NCBI RefSeq assembly: GCF_006442315.1 | Contig: NZ_VFVY01000018.1 | Coordinates: 103,999-167,998, forward strand | DNA: 64,000 nucleotides | Reading direction: 5' to 3' | From: Mesorhizobium sp. B2-3-4 | GTDB taxonomy: Bacteria; Pseudomonadota; Alphaproteobacteria; Rhizobiales; Rhizobiaceae | Shown here: in pieces, positions 1 to 10,293 of the stretch | How the letters are laid out: the number at the start of each line of letters is the position of its first letter | How positions within the stretch are numbered: the stretch's first letter is position 1 | The notes under the pieces: generated by a model | The model's input: the letters and a program-made list of their open reading frames with translations, nothing else | Told to the model about the DNA's origin: nothing | The model's database searches: none | Position numbers and translations under genes: made by a program

Positions 1-51
1 GGTTCCGTCAACACCCTGACAGATCGGGCTTATACAGGCCCGCTCACGGGT

Positions 52-71
52 ACGTTACAAAAGTGTAACGT
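52..71. promoter_or_regulatory. Inverted repeat, TetR-type operator candidate
   Basis: Arms ACGTTACA and TGTAACGT are perfect 8-bp inverted repeats around a 4-bp AAAG spacer. The size, AT-rich centre and TTACA/TGTAA core resemble operators of TetR-family repressors, often found beside efflux genes. No regulator is visible in the window, so any partner would lie to the left. The inverted repeat is seen; the TetR assignment is inferred. Confidence 0.5.
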
Positions 72-222
72 TGACGCCCTTGAATCGCCACGTTCACAGA
101 CCCAAATACACGTCATCGGCAGTTTTCGCCGAGTCCGGAGCAAGGCCCGTCCCCCGCCTATCCCGGACAATTGCGGCAGCCTATCCCCCCTCTCCGGGCT
201 GCCGCATCGTTTCGAGTAAAAC

Positions 223-261
223 GCCGCCGTGGTCCCCCCTCCACCACGGCGGCATTTTTTT
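223..261 (+). terminator. Rho-independent terminator
   Basis: An 11-bp perfect GC-rich stem (223-233 with 243-253, arm GCCGCCGTGGT) closes a short C-rich loop and is followed by A and seven T on the + strand. It probably ends a transcript that enters from left of the window. The rest of the first 360 bases holds no convincing gene apart from the inverted repeat at 52-71. Confidence 0.8.
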
Positions 262-360
262 GCTCGCGGCCGCCGCTCGGGCCGTGGTCCAATCGTCCCG
301 GGCTTTTCGTTTCGCCGCTCTGCCTTTACGGTTCCGGCACTGAATCGAAAGGTTTCGCAA

Positions 361-1746
<1,386 letters not shown>

Positions 1747-1767
1747 GCCGGGACCCTGAACGGCGTG

Positions 1768-1790
1768 AAAATCAACTTTATGTTGATTTT
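1768..1790 (+). terminator. AT-rich hairpin, possible terminator
   Basis: Perfect 9-bp arms AAAATCAAC and GTTGATTTT surround a 5-base loop, followed by one more T. It lies 21 bp after the M20 peptidase stop codon and before the RNase D gene. The stem is weak in GC, so it could be a terminator or an operator for the downstream gene. Confidence 0.4.
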
Positions 1791-1895
1791 TCCGCCGATC
1801 ACGGCAAGGACGGGCTGCCAGCGCAATTTTGTTGGAGCGCGTGCGCGCTTCTTTGACGGATGCGCGACGCCAATGGCCGCGACCCGGAGAAGACG

Positions 1896-2516
<621 letters not shown>

Positions 2517-2601
2517 CGGCTTGCTGACAGTCGCGCCATGGCGGCCGCCAAGGGAACCAGACACATACGGATGCGTTGTGACGGCTCGAAGAGGGGATGA
2601 C

Positions 2602-2805
2602 ATGACCGACCGAAAGCCGATATCGACCGCGCCTACAGACGGCACCAAAGTCACTGTCACGTGGAAGGATGGTGACGGCGTTGTCAACGAATCCATCGCG
2701 CAATATCGAGACGATGGCTGGTGGGTCTATACCGATAGCCATACGCAAAAGAAGGTCGAACCGACCAGCTGGCGGCCCGCCGCCGGCGACGATGACGACC
2801 AATGA
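2602..2805 (+). CDS. Small hypothetical protein
   Basis: A 67-residue acidic protein with no signal peptide or membrane segment and an Asp-rich C-terminal tail. The ATG at 2602 has a good purine-rich ribosome-binding site (AGAGGGG) 4-5 bases upstream, which supports it over the longer open frame beginning at 2521. The segment WWVYTDSHTQKKVEPTSWRP is Trp-rich and resembles small proteins annotated as hypothetical in rhizobia. Function is unknown. It sits just before two small membrane proteins but is separated from them by about 110 bp. Confidence 0.6.
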   Translation: MTDRKPISTAPTDGTKVTVTWKDGDGVVNESIAQYRDDGWWVYTDSHTQKKVEPTSWRPAAGDDDDQ

Positions 2806-2915
2806 GCGCGCCGCTGGCGAGGCCTGTCGCTTTCGAATAGCCTGAAGTCGTTGATATCGGGGCCGATTCGGAGCCTTCCGCTCCGCGCTCGCCTCTTGCT
2901 CGGAGGGAAACCGCT

Positions 2916-3170
2916 ATGGGTGTCGAAAGCCTTCTCGTCTTCATCATCATTGGTGCCATCGCCGGCTGGCTCGCCGGCCTCATCGTTTCCGGTTTCGGTT
3001 TCGGCCTGATCGGCAACATCATCGTCGGTATCATCGGCGCGTTCATCGCCGGCTGGCTGTTCCCGCGGATCGGCTTTTCCATCGGCGGCGGCATCATCGC
3101 CTCCATCATCCACGCCACGATCGGCGCTATCATCCTGCTGGTGCTGGTCAAGGTGCTGAAACGAGCCTGA
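2916..3170 (+). CDS. GlsB/YeaQ/YmgE family membrane protein
   Basis: An 84-residue integral membrane protein of the GlsB/YeaQ/YmgE (transglycosylase-associated) family, often induced by general stress, with no established biochemical role. It has three hydrophobic segments (about residues 4-24, 29-50 and 58-82) with the Gly-rich spacing typical of the family (GAIAGWLAGLIVSG, GNIIVGIIGAFIAGWLFP). Family members are usually 80-90 residues, so it looks complete. GGAGGG lies 8 bases before the ATG. A 48-residue membrane protein gene follows 22 bp downstream and may be cotranscribed. Confidence 0.9.
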   Translation: MGVESLLVFIIIGAIAGWLAGLIVSGFGFGLIGNIIVGIIGAFIAGWLFPRIGFSIGGGIIASIIHATIGAIILLVLVKVLKRA

Positions 3171-3192
3171 ACCCGGCAGAAAAGAGCGCGCC

Positions 3193-3339
3193 ATGAAGCA
3201 GAACACTCTCTATCTCGTCATTGGCGCGCTCGTCGTCGTGGTCATTGCGCTCGGCATCTATGTCTACCGCGAGCAGACCAAGCCGAAGGGCGTCGAACTC
3301 AAGATCGACGACAAGGGCATTTCGATCCAGCAGAACTGA
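3193..3339 (+). CDS. Small single-pass membrane protein
   Basis: A 48-residue open frame with the layout of a small membrane protein: short polar N-terminus MKQN, one strongly hydrophobic helix (about residues 5-24, ending IYVYRE), then a charged tail GVELKIDDKGISIQQN. The tail resembles the end of small rhizobial proteins annotated only as hypothetical. It starts 22 bp after the GlsB-family gene with GAGCG nearby as a weak ribosome-binding site. It may form a two-gene stress unit with that gene. Function is unknown. Confidence 0.6.
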   Translation: MKQNTLYLVIGALVVVVIALGIYVYREQTKPKGVELKIDDKGISIQQN

Positions 3340-3379
3340 GCCGGCGATCGATAGGTGACGGCCTCAACGCCATCGCCGG

Positions 3380-3919
3380 CTACTTGCGCAGCCTGGCGGC
3401 AAAGGCCTTCATGCCTTTCCTGATTGCGCTGCGGGCGTCATCGGCATCCTGCCAGCCTTTGAACTTGATGGTTTTGCCAGTCCCAAGCACCGACGACAGA
3501 AAGAACTGTTCGATCTCACGCCTGAGATGCTCGGGCACATGGTCGGCGGCCACCGGCTCGTCCACGGCGTCCTCCCGGTGAGGACAGAAGACGTAGCGGT
3601 CGTTGCGGATAGGCTCGCCGCCCTGATCCCGCTGCTTCACCCGCAACGCGCCCAGAAGATCGCATTTGATGACGGTGCCGGCACCCGTGGAGGCCTGATG
3701 GATGACCAGTCCATCCAGGGGATCGCCATCGTCCCCCAAGGTGGAGGGAATAAAGCCCCAATCGTAGGGGTAGGTCATCCCGACCGGCAAAGGGCGGACA
3801 TAACCGAACACCCGCGTCGCCGGCTCATAGGCAACCTTTGCCGCGGCACCACGCGGGGTCTCGATAACGACCCTGACAAGGCCCTTCGTCGTCGTCGGCA
3901 GCTTGAGGTAGTCGGGCAT
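3380..3919 (-). CDS. ppa: Inorganic pyrophosphatase (family I)
   Basis: Soluble family I inorganic diphosphatase, which hydrolyses pyrophosphate to two phosphates and pulls biosynthetic reactions forward. The 179-residue product carries the family signature with three metal-binding aspartates in DDGDPLDGL, plus YPYDWGFIP, and an early conserved lysine in the region AAAKVAYEP. Length matches bacterial enzymes (about 175-180). The start at 3919 (MPDYLKLP) is preferred over a slightly longer in-frame start. It is convergent with the small membrane protein gene and divergent from the gene at 4010. The sequence is more divergent than the usual rhizobial Ppa, so it may be a second copy. Confidence 0.85.
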   Translation of the reverse strand: MPDYLKLPTTTKGLVRVVIETPRGAAAKVAYEPATRVFGYVRPLPVGMTYPYDWGFIPSTLGDDGDPLDGLVIHQASTGAGTVIKCDLLGALRVKQRDQGGEPIRNDRYVFCPHREDAVDEPVAADHVPEHLRREIEQFFLSSVLGTGKTIKFKGWQDADDARSAIRKGMKAFAARLRK

Positions 3920-4009
3920 GAGATGCCTCTGTCGCATTCCGGGGTTGGTCCGGATGGAACTCCAAGGCGCAATGAATGTTCCGAAGAGCAGGCCGAGGAG
4001 ATTTCAGCT

Positions 4010-4309
4010 ATGACAAAAGCCTCTTTGCACTTGCTCAAGGGTGTGGGCTATCTGATTTCAACCCTGAGTGTCGTGCTGCTGGCCGTCGTCAGCTGGTCGA
4101 GCGCTTCCAAAAGTCCGCTGCTGGTCGCTTGTCTGCTCTTTGGCGCCGCCGCTTCGGTTGCCGGCATGTTCTGCCGGTGGCTGACCTACGAGATCGAAAA
4201 GCGTCAGGAAGGCGAAGAAGGCGCGTCGTCGCCAAGAGGTCCAGCGGAAGCCTTGCATCGCTCAAACCGGCTGTCGTCCGGTCGCTGTGGTCGGCAACGG
4301 CATAATTAA
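4010..4309 (+). CDS. Small two-helix membrane protein
   Basis: A 99-residue protein of unknown function. Two hydrophobic stretches (about residues 10-29 and 36-58) suggest an inner membrane hairpin, followed by a charged segment EIEKRQEGEEG and a basic tail of low conservation. The ATG at 4010 follows GAGGAG with 9 bases between, which favours it over the much longer open frame that starts inside the ppa gene. It is divergent from ppa and upstream of the PBP1A gene by 116 bp. Confidence 0.55.
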   Translation: MTKASLHLLKGVGYLISTLSVVLLAVVSWSSASKSPLLVACLLFGAAASVAGMFCRWLTYEIEKRQEGEEGASSPRGPAEALHRSNRLSSGRCGRQRHN

Positions 4310-4425
4310 CAAATTCCTAACGAAATTCAAAGGCTTGGGCGAAGGCCTGCTTAACCCGCCCTTAAATCGCCGCATCTACTCTTCAACCCGAGCGCCATTG
4401 GCACCGGGGATATCAAGCGCAGCGC

Positions 4426-6702
4426 ATGGCGAACCGCAGAGACAGCCGCATCGAGCCCAGCTTCGAGGGACCGCCACGGGCGAAATCCCAGACGGGTCTT
4501 TCGGTGAGCGAGGAGGACCGCGTCGTGCCGAGCAACCGCAAAGCCTCCGCCAAACGCAAATCGTCGAAAGCGAAATCATCGCGATCCAGGCGCGGCGGCA
4601 GCGGGCGCGGCCTGTTCGGCGTGCTCGGCCGGCTGGTCTACTGGTGTTTCGTGCTCGCCATCTGGGGCGGCATCGCCGTGGCGGGCGTCGTCATCTACTA
4701 CGGCGCCAAGATGCCGGCGGCCACGACCTGGTCGATTCCGGACCGCGCTCCCAACATCAAGATCGTCTCGGCCGACGGGCAGTTGCTGGCCAATCGCGGC
4801 ATGAGCGGCGGCGAGGCCGTCGGGCTGCACGAAATGTCGCCCTATATCCCCGAGGCCGTGATCGCCATCGAGGACCGCCGTTTCTATTCGCATTTCGGCG
4901 TCGACCCGATCGGCCTGTCGCGCGCCATGGTGACCAATTTGCTCGGCGGGCATTTCTCGCAGGGCGGCTCGACGCTGACGCAGCAATTGGCCAAGAACCT
5001 GTTCCTGAAGCCCGACCGCACGCTGGAGCGTAAGGTGCAGGAGGTGCTGCTGGCGCTGTGGCTGGAGCACAAGCACACCAAGGACCAGATCCTCGAAATG
5101 TACCTCAACCGGGTCTATTTCGGCTCGGGCGCCTATGGCGTCGAGGCGGCCTCACGACGCTATTTCGGCAAGAGCGCGCGCGACGTCACCTTGTCGGAAG
5201 CAGCCCTGCTCGCCGGCCTCCTGAAGGCTCCCTCGCGGCTGTCGCCGGCGCGCGATCCAAAGGCCGCCGAGGAGCGCTCGCAGCTCGTGCTCGCCGCCAT
5301 GCGCGAGGAAGGCAAGATCAGCGAGAAGGAGCTGAAGACGGCGCTCAGCGCGCCGGCGACGCGCTCGCCGTCCTACTGGACCGGCTCGGAAAACTATGTC
5401 GCCGACACCATCATGGAAGAACTGCCGGACCTGATCGGCGACGTGCGCGGCGACATCGTCATCGACTCGACCGTCGACCTGACATTGCAGAAGCTCGCCG
5501 AGCAATCGATCCGCAGGCTGATCGACGAAAGCGGCAAGAAGCTCAACGTCACCCAGGGCGCGCTGGTGTCGATCGACGATTCCGGCGCGGTGCGTGCCAT
5601 GGTCGGCGGCTATGATTATTCGACCAGCCAGTTCGACCGCGCTTCCGAGGCGCGTCGCCAACCGGGCTCGGCGTTCAAGCCGTTCGTCTACATGGCGGCG
5701 CTCGAGGCCGGCCGTACGCCCGACAGCGTCCGCAACGACGCGCCGATCAAGATCGGCAACTGGACCCCCGACAATTACGGCGGCAAGTATTTCGGCAAGG
5801 TCACCCTGGCGACGGCGCTGGCCAAGTCGCTGAACTCGGTGGCCGCGCAACTGACCATGGAGGTCGGGCCGAACGCGGTGGTGGAAGCCGCGCACCGCAT
5901 GGGCATCCAGTCAGACCTGCAAGCCAACACCTCGATCGCGCTCGGCACGTCGGAAGTGACGCCGCTGGAGCTGACTTCGGCCTATGTGCCCTTCGCCAAT
6001 GGCGGCTACAAGCCTGACATCCATTTCATCCGCCGCATCACGAGCGCGGACGGCAAGGTGCTCTACGACAGTGGCGGCAGCGGTAGCGCACCGCGCGTGA
6101 TCAAGCCCGAGATCGTCGGCATGATGAATTCGATGATGACCGGCACGGTCGAGGTCGGAACCGCCAAGAAGGCGGCCTTCACCTGGCCGTCGGCGGGCAA
6201 GACCGGCACCAGCCAGAATTCGCGCGATGCCTGGTTCGTCGGCTACACCGCCAATCTCACCACCGGCGTGTGGTTCGGCAATGATGACGGCACGGCGATG
6301 AAGAAGGTCACCGGCGGCGCGCTGCCGGCACAGGCCTGGCACGAATTCATGGTCGCCGCGCATGAGGGCGTGCCGGTGCGGCCGCTGCCCGGAACCTGGA
6401 AGTCCACACCGCCGGACACGATCGTGCCCGACGACATCCCCTCGGCCGACAACAATCAGCCGGCACCTGTCCCTTCGGCGTCGGTCGGTCAGTCCGCTCC
6501 GGCCGCAGCGGCGCCGTCCGCACAGCCCGCAACGGTGCGCGCGCCTCGTCCCGCACAGACGGTCGACGCCGATGGCGACTTCAACATGCCAAGCGATTCC
6601 GGCACCACCGCTTCCGTCGGCCATCCGGTGCCGCCCGGCAGCGTCGGCGGCCCGCTGAAGAAGAAGCAGACCTCGATCCTGGACATTCTAGGCGGCGGCT
6701 GA
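4426..6702 (+). CDS. Penicillin-binding protein 1A (bifunctional)
   Basis: Class A penicillin-binding protein: polymerises lipid II into glycan strands and cross-links the stem peptides at the outer face of the inner membrane. The 758-residue product has a basic Lys/Ser/Arg-rich cytoplasmic head (residues 25-60), one membrane anchor (about 65-90), then a GT51 glycosyltransferase domain with EDRRFYSHFG (catalytic Glu149) and GGSTLTQQLAKNLFL. The transpeptidase domain has SAFK (Ser415, Lys418), an SLN motif and KTG (from Lys592). The C-terminus is a Pro/Ala-rich tail, likely disordered. All catalytic motifs are intact. The gene appears monocistronic. Confidence 0.95.
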   Translation: MANRRDSRIEPSFEGPPRAKSQTGLSVSEEDRVVPSNRKASAKRKSSKAKSSRSRRGGSGRGLFGVLGRLVYWCFVLAIWGGIAVAGVVIYYGAKMPAATTWSIPDRAPNIKIVSADGQLLANRGMSGGEAVGLHEMSPYIPEAVIAIEDRRFYSHFGVDPIGLSRAMVTNLLGGHFSQGGSTLTQQLAKNLFLKPDRTLERKVQEVLLALWLEHKHTKDQILEMYLNRVYFGSGAYGVEAASRRYFGKSARDVTLSEAALLAGLLKAPSRLSPARDPKAAEERSQLVLAAMREEGKISEKELKTALSAPATRSPSYWTGSENYVADTIMEELPDLIGDVRGDIVIDSTVDLTLQKLAEQSIRRLIDESGKKLNVTQGALVSIDDSGAVRAMVGGYDYSTSQFDRASEARRQPGSAFKPFVYMAALEAGRTPDSVRNDAPIKIGNWTPDNYGGKYFGKVTLATALAKSLNSVAAQLTMEVGPNAVVEAAHRMGIQSDLQANTSIALGTSEVTPLELTSAYVPFANGGYKPDIHFIRRITSADGKVLYDSGGSGSAPRVIKPEIVGMMNSMMTGTVEVGTAKKAAFTWPSAGKTGTSQNSRDAWFVGYTANLTTGVWFGNDDGTAMKKVTGGALPAQAWHEFMVAAHEGVPVRPLPGTWKSTPPDTIVPDDIPSADNNQPAPVPSASVGQSAPAAAAPSAQPATVRAPRPAQTVDADGDFNMPSDSGTTASVGHPVPPGSVGGPLKKKQTSILDILGGG

Positions 6703-6719
6703 GGCGGTTGCCATCGTCG

Positions 6720-7085
6720 CTACTGCGCCTTCGGCTGAGCGCGGCCGAGAAGCTTGCTGTCGAAGGTCAGCTTGTCGCTGTGGATCTTGCCATCGCTGAT
6801 GGTGAGATGTTTTGCGCAGGACAACGCCCCCGATGACTGCGTCATCAGATCGTACATCAGCAACGCCTGCCGGTCGTCGCCGAAGGCGGCGATCATGCGT
6901 ATGCCGGTGACATCCTGCGACAGTTTCACGAGCCCCGCCAGATAGGGCTCCTTGCCGGTCGACTGCTGCATGGGGCCGTCGAAGACTACATCGTCGGCGA
7001 CGAAGGAGGCCGCCTTTTCCAGATCGTGGCTTGTCCAAGCCTTGGTGAAAGCTGTGGCGATATCGAGAGGTGGTGTCTGTGTCAT
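6720..7085 (-). CDS. NTF2-like / SnoaL-like family protein
   Basis: A 121-residue single-domain protein of the NTF2-like cone fold (nuclear transport factor 2/SnoaL group). It shows the usual pattern: an N-terminal helix with AFTKAWTSHDLEKAASFVADDVVFDGP, a middle segment and a C-terminal strand LTISDGKIHSDKLTFD. Members include small enzymes and ligand-binding proteins, and the substrate here cannot be assigned. The start at 7085 (MTQTPP) gives the normal domain length; the longer frame to 7208 adds unconserved sequence. It is divergent from the SDR gene with a 165-bp shared upstream region. Confidence 0.75.
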   Translation of the reverse strand: MTQTPPLDIATAFTKAWTSHDLEKAASFVADDVVFDGPMQQSTGKEPYLAGLVKLSQDVTGIRMIAAFGDDRQALLMYDLMTQSSGALSCAKHLTISDGKIHSDKLTFDSKLLGRAQPKAQ

Positions 7086-7250
7086 GGCTCCGGTCCTGAC
7101 TGGCTGATGCAAGTCCCCATGCCTATGTCTTTTCCATCGGACCAACGGCGGACCGGCTGTGCGGTTCCTCGGACAAGGATGAATGGTGACATTTCGGCCT
7201 CTCGCCACCTCGGCGGCGTTCGGCTACATGTCCAGCCCGGAGACCGTGAC

Positions 7251-8003
7251 ATGACCGAAACCGACACCAGAAAGACCATTGTGCTGACCGGCGCCAGCCG
7301 GGGCATCGGCCATGCGACGGTGAAGCGCTTTTCGCGCGAGGGCTGGCGCGTCATCACCTGTTCGCGCCAGGCCTTTGCCGAGGACTGCCCTTGGCCGGCC
7401 GGCCCGGAGGACCACATCAAGGTCGATCTCGCCGATCAGGAAGATGTCGGCATCGCCGTGTCCGAGATTCGCCACCGGCTGGAGGCGCATGGCGGCCAGT
7501 TGCATGCGCTGGTCAACAATGCCGGCATTTCGCCCAAGCTCAAGGACGGCAACAGCCGCATGAACTCGATCGACACGCCCATGCATGTCTGGCGCGACGT
7601 GTTCCAGGTCAATTTTTTCGCGCCGATCATGCTGGCGCGGGGTCTCTTCAAGGAGCTCGCTGCGGCCAAGGGCTCGATCGTCAATGTCACCTCGATCGCC
7701 GGCACGCGCGTGCATCCTTTTGCCGGCACCGCTTACGCGACGTCGAAGGCGGCACTTGGCTCGTTGACGCGCGAGATGGCGCATGATTTCGGCCCGCACG
7801 GCATCCGCGTCAATGCGATCGCACCGGGCGAGATCGACACAGCGATCCTCTCGCCGGGCACCGAAAAAATCGTCGAAACCATTCCGCTGAGACGGCTGGG
7901 CACCACGGCGGAGGTCGCCGACATCATCTTTTTCCTGTGCTCGTCCCAGTCGTCCTATGTGTCCGGCTCCGAAATCCACATCAATGGCGGCCAGCACGTC
8001 TAG
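7251..8003 (+). CDS. SDR family oxidoreductase
   Basis: Classical short-chain dehydrogenase/reductase using NAD(P)H, 250 residues. Visible motifs: TGASRGIG (cofactor loop, residues 13-20), NNAG (89-92), and the catalytic Ser148, Tyr162 and Lys166 in YATSK. The C-terminal SGSEIHINGG matches the family end. After the Rossmann motif, TCSR gives an Arg at position 39, compatible with NADP preference (inferred). The ATG at 7251 has GGAG upstream and gives standard length. The substrate is unknown. Its divergent neighbour is an NTF2-like protein and no operon partner is evident. Confidence 0.88.
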   Translation: MTETDTRKTIVLTGASRGIGHATVKRFSREGWRVITCSRQAFAEDCPWPAGPEDHIKVDLADQEDVGIAVSEIRHRLEAHGGQLHALVNNAGISPKLKDGNSRMNSIDTPMHVWRDVFQVNFFAPIMLARGLFKELAAAKGSIVNVTSIAGTRVHPFAGTAYATSKAALGSLTREMAHDFGPHGIRVNAIAPGEIDTAILSPGTEKIVETIPLRRLGTTAEVADIIFFLCSSQSSYVSGSEIHINGGQHV

Positions 8004-8012
8004 GCGGTGAGG

Positions 8013-9197
8013 TCATATCGTTCTCGCTCGTCCGGCAAAGCCGCCGAGGATCGTCATCAGCAAGGTCACGACGGCGCAGAGCGCCAAGGTGATGCCCCAA
8101 CTGCCTGTCGAGTCATGGGCGAGGCCGGCAAGCGGCGGGCCTGCCGCCGCCAGCGTATATCCCAGGCATTGCGCCATTCCCGACAGAGCCGCCGCCTGGT
8201 TGCTGTGCGATGCCCTCAGGCTGACGAAGGACAGGCCGAGGACGAAGGCTGCACCGGCGCCGAAACCGAACAGCGCGACCCACAGCATTGCCAGCGCCGG
8301 AAGCTGCCATAGGCCGAGCACCGAAGCGCATGTGGCAAGCGACACGCCGATGGTGAAGGCGCGCTGATCCCTCATTCGCCGTACAACCGAGCCGACGACG
8401 AGACCGGCGATGGCGGTGGCCAACTGCAACACTCCGTGCAGCGAGCCTGACGTCGCCGCCGAGTAGCCTGCCTGTGCCAGCATGGCGGGCAGCCATCCGA
8501 CGACGACGTAGAAGACCAGCGAGGTCAGGCCGAGGAAGCCGGTCACCTGCCAGGCCAGCGGCGAGCGCCAGATGCTGGTGCGATCAGGGACGGCAGCGAC
8601 CACCTCGGTCGGCAGGGAATGCGAGCGGAGTTGCGGGAGCCAGGCAATCAGCGCGGCCAGTGGGAAAATCAATGTGCAGGCGAGCGAAACATGCCAGTCC
8701 GATCCCGGCAGTCGGGCGAGCGGGATCGCCGCCGTCGAGGCAAGGGCTTGCGCCAGTCCAGAGGTGATCGCGTAGGTGCCTGTCAGCGTGGCGATCCGTG
8801 TCGGGAAATCCCGCTTCAGCAGACTGGGGAGCAGGACGTTGGCGACGGCAATGCCTGTTCCGAGCGTGGCCGTGCCAAGCAGCAGCTCAGGAACGGAGCC
8901 GGCCGAACGCAGGCAAATCCCGATCGCGACAACGAGCATCGCGCTGAACAAGCACTTCTCGATGCCATATCGGCGCGCCAGCCCGGCAGCGAACGGTGAG
9001 ATCGCCGCGAATGCCAGCAAGGGAAGGGTGGTTAGCATTCCCGCCTCGGCGGCGCTGATTCCGGTGGTTTCACGGATCATGCCGAGCATCGGCGCGACGC
9101 CGGTAAAGGGTGCGCGGAGCGCCGAGGCAATCAGCATTATGCCGACCAGCACAAGGCCCTGACCGCTCGACGTCTTGATAATCTCTCGTGCCGTCAT
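8013..9197 (-). CDS. MFS transporter, CynX/NimT-like
   Basis: Major facilitator superfamily inner membrane transporter of 394 residues with about 12 hydrophobic helices. The N-terminal segment with SALRAPFTGVAPMLGMIRE and a Leu/Ala-rich first half resembles the CynX/YeaN (NimT) branch, which includes cyanate and 2-nitroimidazole exporters; the actual substrate is not known. It lies 30 bp downstream of the oxidoreductase gene on the same strand, so the two probably form an operon. A divergent AraC regulator at 10294 is the likely controller. Confidence 0.85.
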   Translation of the reverse strand: MTAREIIKTSSGQGLVLVGIMLIASALRAPFTGVAPMLGMIRETTGISAAEAGMLTTLPLLAFAAISPFAAGLARRYGIEKCLFSAMLVVAIGICLRSAGSVPELLLGTATLGTGIAVANVLLPSLLKRDFPTRIATLTGTYAITSGLAQALASTAAIPLARLPGSDWHVSLACTLIFPLAALIAWLPQLRSHSLPTEVVAAVPDRTSIWRSPLAWQVTGFLGLTSLVFYVVVGWLPAMLAQAGYSAATSGSLHGVLQLATAIAGLVVGSVVRRMRDQRAFTIGVSLATCASVLGLWQLPALAMLWVALFGFGAGAAFVLGLSFVSLRASHSNQAAALSGMAQCLGYTLAAAGPPLAGLAHDSTGSWGITLALCAVVTLLMTILGGFAGRARTI

Positions 9198-9227
9198 GGC
9201 GTGCTCCTGAACTGTTTTTGGGCAGAT

Positions 9228-10160
9228 TTAGTCAGCGGCCTGGCGGCCTATGGTCAGAACGGCCTTGCCGCTGAAGCTGCGCTGGCGCAGCGCGTCCAGC
9301 GCCTGGCCGATGTGCGTCCACGGCACGGTCAAGGCGATGCGGGTTTCCAGCCGGCCGGCCGCGACGAGAGCAAGCAGCGCCGCGATATCGGCGCCGATGG
9401 CCGAGCCGGAGGTGTAATAGGCGAATGTCTGCAGCCTCGCCCCCTCGTGACCGGGAACGAACTGACGGAATCCGACCGGCGTGAGTTCGCCGCTGCTCGA
9501 GCCGAACATGACGATGACCCCGCCGGGCGCGACGCGCTCGATCGCGTCGGTGAGGCTTTTGCCGCCGACCGACTCGGTGACCAGCGAAAACGGACCCTCG
9601 GCCTGATCGATCGCTTCGACGGTTCTGCGTGCACCCAACCCCCTGAGATCCTCGTCATGCCGGGCCGCGGCGATGGCGGTCACGATCCCGCCCTGCCGAT
9701 GCGCGAGCTGGATCTGGAAACGGCCGACCGCGCCGCTGGCACCGGTGATCAGGACGTGCTGGCCGGCGAGGTCACCGCCATGGCGCAAAGTCCTCAGCGC
9801 CGTCGTGCCCGCCACCGGCAGGGTCGCGGCAGCGGCGAAGCCGACATTATCCGGCAGGACAGCGAGACGATCGGTCGGCACGGCAATGCGCTCGGCCCAG
9901 CCGGCCTGGTCGACCAGGGCGGCAACCCGCGCGCCCACTCCCGGCCCCGAGCCATCGGCTGCCGCCCGTTCGACGATGCCGGCAATGTCCTGGCCGGGAA
10001 TGAAGCCACTCGGGCGGATAGCGAGCAGGCGCAGTTCGCCGCGGTTCAACGAGCTTGCCCGAACCGAGACAAGCGCCTCGTCCGCGAGCGCTTGCGGCTC
10101 ATCGCGTTCGACAAGCTTCAGGCCCGTGGCGCTGTCGGGAGATGTGACCAAAGCCAGCAT
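9228..10160 (-). CDS. MDR family quinone oxidoreductase-like protein
   Basis: Medium-chain dehydrogenase/reductase of the zinc-independent quinone oxidoreductase type, 310 residues. It has an N-terminal GroES-like domain (GFIPGQDIAGIVERA) and a Rossmann domain with VLITGASGAVGRFQIQLA as the NADP-binding loop. No cluster of four zinc-ligand cysteines is present. The start at 10160 (MLALVTSP) follows AGAGGAAGG, which beats the upstream in-frame start at 10187. It is first in a probable two-gene operon with an MFS exporter and is divergent from an AraC-family gene, a layout common in detoxification or stress modules. Confidence 0.85.
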   Translation of the reverse strand: MLALVTSPDSATGLKLVERDEPQALADEALVSVRASSLNRGELRLLAIRPSGFIPGQDIAGIVERAAADGSGPGVGARVAALVDQAGWAERIAVPTDRLAVLPDNVGFAAAATLPVAGTTALRTLRHGGDLAGQHVLITGASGAVGRFQIQLAHRQGGIVTAIAAARHDEDLRGLGARRTVEAIDQAEGPFSLVTESVGGKSLTDAIERVAPGGVIVMFGSSSGELTPVGFRQFVPGHEGARLQTFAYYTSGSAIGADIAALLALVAAGRLETRIALTVPWTHIGQALDALRQRSFSGKAVLTIGRQAAD

Positions 10161-10293
10161 GAGTGTTGCCTTCCTCTGGGTTCGCATGGCAGCGCGGCGA
10201 CGCGATGCCGGCCATGAGCGGGCCAGAACCTATCGACTTTCCCCATTGAAGAATTTAGCTATGATGGCTTTCAATCGCTAAAAGCAGTCAACC

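Noticed and set aside
229..360. Longer M20 peptidase start at 229
   Set aside because: The extension would translate the terminator loop and tail and has no family similarity; the ATG at 361 matches the family start.
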